From Bacteroidia bacterium (lineage in GTDB: Bacteria; Bacteroidota; Bacteroidia; Chitinophagales; Saprospiraceae), in contig JAUHXV010000007.1 in the NCBI GenBank assembly GCA_030426765.1, positions 1-64,000 on the forward strand: 64,000 bases of DNA, in the 5' to 3' direction. The notes beneath the pieces were generated by a model, which was not told the DNA's origin, searched no databases, and saw only the letters and a program-made list of their open reading frames with translations. A program made the position numbers and the translations under genes. Of the stretch, positions 61,838 through 64,000 are shown piece after piece (position 1 is the first letter of the stretch; each line of letters starts with the position of its first letter).

Positions 61838-64000
61838 TCAATATTCATCCTGGAAAACCGGACCTGCAGCAGTTCCTGAAGTCCCTGATTTCACACAAAC
61901 TTTCTTTTGCATTATCCCGGTTACAGTATCGATCACCTGCAACTCATCACCTGCATTCCAAATACCGGTAACTGCAATTTGGTCGGCAACAGCCTCCTTT
62001 TTCAACAGAGCATCTTCAAGCACCACACCTTCAATGGTCTTTACCGCCGGGTGACTGATTTCAAGGGTACTCCCGTTTATATTTGTGATGAATGTGCCTT
62101 TCACGAGCCCGTCACCGTTTACTTTATCACCCGGTGCCCATACGTGCTGAATACCATTGGGACACACCACATTTTGTATGCTCCTGCTTCCGGCAACAAG
62201 ATCGCCGGAGGTACGCTGTTTTAAATACGGAAGGCGAGCACAATACGTGCTATAGTTTCCATCTGTAAGACCATATGCAATACTGGAAAGCACTACTTCT
62301 CCATGGCTTACTTCTTTGACTACTCCGATGCATGTTCTCACATGATTGCCGATACCAGTTTGATTATTCGGTTGATTGATCAGTATCTGGTCACCCGGCT
62401 GATACAATCCTGGTGTGGTGGATTGGAATACAGCTACCAGATTTTCATCATCGACAGAAATTGATACGGTCTGCTCGATCTTATAAAAGTCATACCCATT
62501 CGTCCTATTTGAATACCTGGTTCCATCCTGTCCTGTGACGGTTTGACCTGGTGCCAAAAGTTGGGTGTTTATTTTATCGTCTTTGATATGATACACCGTG
62601 CCTCCGGACCGAATAGCTGAATGTGTGGGTATATTTTTAAAAATCACATTATCGTAGTGCACATTATGCAACTTTTCAAAGTGGTCGAGGTTGCTGTTGA
62701 TGACCGGCAAATCCAGCGTTGAGTTACTGAATGCCAAATGTGTCACATCAAAATTTAACGGCGCAAACGCGTCCTTTGGGGAACTATACCCTAAGTAGCA
62801 ACCATCAAACGCAACCATTTTTCCCTGCAGCAACGCAGGGTTAGATCGTGTGCGCTTGTTGCCAAAAACTTCCGGAAAGCGAAACATAAACGTACAATGC
62901 GAAAAATGAATCGGATAAATACCATACGGGTTGGTGGAATATCCCAGGCCATATATTTCCTCACAGAATATATTTCTAAAATGTCCATGCGCCACGGCTG
63001 AAGTGCATGTAAACAGCCATTGAATTTGTGTCCCAAGCACACCATTCACTTCAGGCAATTGTCCTTGTTGTGCCCCATAGGATTGCGAATCAAATACAAC
63101 CTGTGTGTTATGCACGGTCAGGTTTTCCACCACTACACTTCTGGACTGGGACTGACAAATGGCTACTCCCGCTTTGACATAATCAATATAACAATCTCTG
63201 ATAATGATATTATCTCCCTGCTGCGTTTTGCCATTAGGGCTGATGCATATGCCGGCAACAAATCCACTGATCTTACAACCCTCAATGGTCACCGCGCTGC
63301 TTCCCGGTGTTGAAATATAAAAGTTTTCCAATCCTGAATATCCTCCATCTTCCGGTAGTCCTTCACAAAACGGGTCAATGGCAATTCCGCTATACGGACT
63401 GTACTGACTATCCCGGATCCCGGAAGAGTTCCATTGCTGATCCCGAAGCTCATACACTTCATTCAGGGTTTTGGTTTCGCGGTTCAACCCAACTAGTGTC
63501 AGATTTTTGAGAAAAACTCCTCTGCAAGCCTGGAGGCCAAAAACAAAGCCCTCTGAAAAATCTGTTTTGAGTACCGTGACATTGGCTAGCGAAGTGTTTA
63601 CGTCGTACACCTTTTCTTTGCCTTCAATGGTAAGCCCAAAAAATGTAAACGCATTGTTTTTTATCCGGCCAACTACAATGGGTTTACTCAATGTAAATTC
63701 TCCTCCGTCAAACGAAACAGAAGATACTCCTGATTGTCGGGTGGCCGCGTCAATTGTTTTCTGAATCGCAGCCTGATCGTCAATATCGTCATCGGGTACT
63801 GCACCCCAGTATTTGGGATTGAGGGTCGGCATAGAGCTACCGGCAATGACAAAACTTCCCTCGCCGTAAAAGATCTGTCCGGAAGCATCCACCTGTATTG
63901 GCTTTTCAAACTTACACTCACCGGTAGGACAGCTGATACTCCCTCCTTCCGCTATGATGATCGAAGAGGAAGAAGCAGATTCGTTTTTAAACTGAGTATA
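61838..64000 (-). CDS. Right-handed beta-helix (pectate-lyase-like) protein, 5' partial
   Basis: The frame is open to the window end, 36 codons beyond the first possible internal start (GTG at 63892), so the N-terminus lies outside the window. A Pectate_lyase_3-type opening (LNPKYWGAVPDDDIDDQAAIQKTIDAA) is followed by ~500 residues of repeating short beta-strands and asparagine/serine-rich turns (NNAFTFFGLTIEG, VTVLKTDFSEGFVFGLQACRG, GVAICQSQSRSVVVENL), which indicate a parallel beta-helix. The C-terminal ~200 residues form beta-rich repeats (QPGDQILINQPNNQ, WAPGDKVNGDGLVKGTFI). Such proteins are polysaccharide lyases, epimerases or phage-tailspike-like binders. Position next to the carbamoyltransferase suggests it acts on, or is bound by, the cluster's polysaccharide. 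Active-site residues are not clear. Confidence 0.7.
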   Translation of the reverse strand, partial: YTQFKNESASSSSIIIAEGGSISCPTGECKFEKPIQVDASGQIFYGEGSFVIAGSSMPTLNPKYWGAVPDDDIDDQAAIQKTIDAATRQSGVSSVSFDGGEFTLSKPIVVGRIKNNAFTFFGLTIEGKEKVYDVNTSLANVTVLKTDFSEGFVFGLQACRGVFLKNLTLVGLNRETKTLNEVYELRDQQWNSSGIRDSQYSPYSGIAIDPFCEGLPEDGGYSGLENFYISTPGSSAVTIEGCKISGFVAGICISPNGKTQQGDNIIIRDCYIDYVKAGVAICQSQSRSVVVENLTVHNTQVVFDSQSYGAQQGQLPEVNGVLGTQIQWLFTCTSAVAHGHFRNIFCEEIYGLGYSTNPYGIYPIHFSHCTFMFRFPEVFGNKRTRSNPALLQGKMVAFDGCYLGYSSPKDAFAPLNFDVTHLAFSNSTLDLPVINSNLDHFEKLHNVHYDNVIFKNIPTHSAIRSGGTVYHIKDDKINTQLLAPGQTVTGQDGTRYSNRTNGYDFYKIEQTVSISVDDENLVAVFQSTTPGLYQPGDQILINQPNNQTGIGNHVRTCIGVVKEVSHGEVVLSSIAYGLTDGNYSTYCARLPYLKQRTSGDLVAGSRSIQNVVCPNGIQHVWAPGDKVNGDGLVKGTFITNINGSTLEISHPAVKTIEGVVLEDALLKKEAVADQIAVTGIWNAGDELQVIDTVTGIMQKKVCVKSGTSGTAAGPVFQDEY

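Overview
The window looks like chromosomal DNA of a Bacteroidota bacterium with a type IX secretion system (T9SS). The evidence is a giant Ig/HYR-repeat protein with a gliding-motility (type B) C-terminal sorting domain, a PorP/SprF-like protein, the ssb-gldE-gldD cluster, a metallocarboxypeptidase with a type A sorting domain, a TonB-dependent receptor with a carboxypeptidase-regulatory-like domain, and several upstream regions with the phylum's TANNTTTG -7 promoter element. Many genes use overlapping ATGA junctions. A Saprospiria-like or Chitinophagales-like origin is a guess. I saw no rRNA, tRNA, CRISPR array or transposase.

Layout: 1-8300 (+) carries a T9SS adhesin, PorP/SprF and a PD40-OmpA protein, then a GNAT acetyltransferase and an outer-membrane barrel. 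8517-10367 (+) is a TMTC-like membrane protein with TPRs. 10394-14074 (-) holds comF, a DinB-like protein, a second PD40-OmpA protein and a PAP2-like membrane protein; comF is preceded by a leader with an intrinsic terminator. 14389-15739 (+) is an ECF-type sigma factor and an anti-sigma-like partner. 15740-16331 is a frameshifted four-helix-bundle (S23/IVS-type) gene bracketed by inverted arrays of an 8-bp G-rich repeat. Then come an HtrA protease (+) and ssb-gldE-gldD (-).

20307-27014 (+) is a TetR-controlled efflux operon resembling E. coli cecR-ybhGFSR with an added TolC: regulator, TolC, HlyD lipoprotein, two ABC ATPases and two permeases. 27112-34800 has a DUF2147 protein, an ALDH7-type dehydrogenase, the secreted M14 carboxypeptidase, a 515-bp non-coding gap, a TonB-dependent receptor and a small membrane protein. 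34915-38320 (-) has a 910-residue WG-repeat protein and a lipoprotein. 38352-43791 (+) has secA, rfbB and an SMP-30-like lipoprotein.

From 64000 down to 43824 almost everything is on the minus strand and mostly concerns surface polysaccharide: a right-handed beta-helix protein (cut by the window edge), a NodU/CmcH-type carbamoyltransferase, GT2, gmd and fcl (GDP-fucose), an asparagine-synthase-like amidotransferase, wecB (UDP-ManNAc), manC (GDP-mannose) and two GT4 enzymes, coupled to tgt. After a DUF922 protein and ettA come another GT4 and two tandem sulfotransferases. I infer a fucose- and ManNAc-containing glycan decorated with carbamoyl, amide and possibly sulfate groups. The most unusual signals are the repeat-bracketed four-helix-bundle unit, the comF leader/terminator, and a GT4 gene whose conserved N-terminus has no normal start codon.
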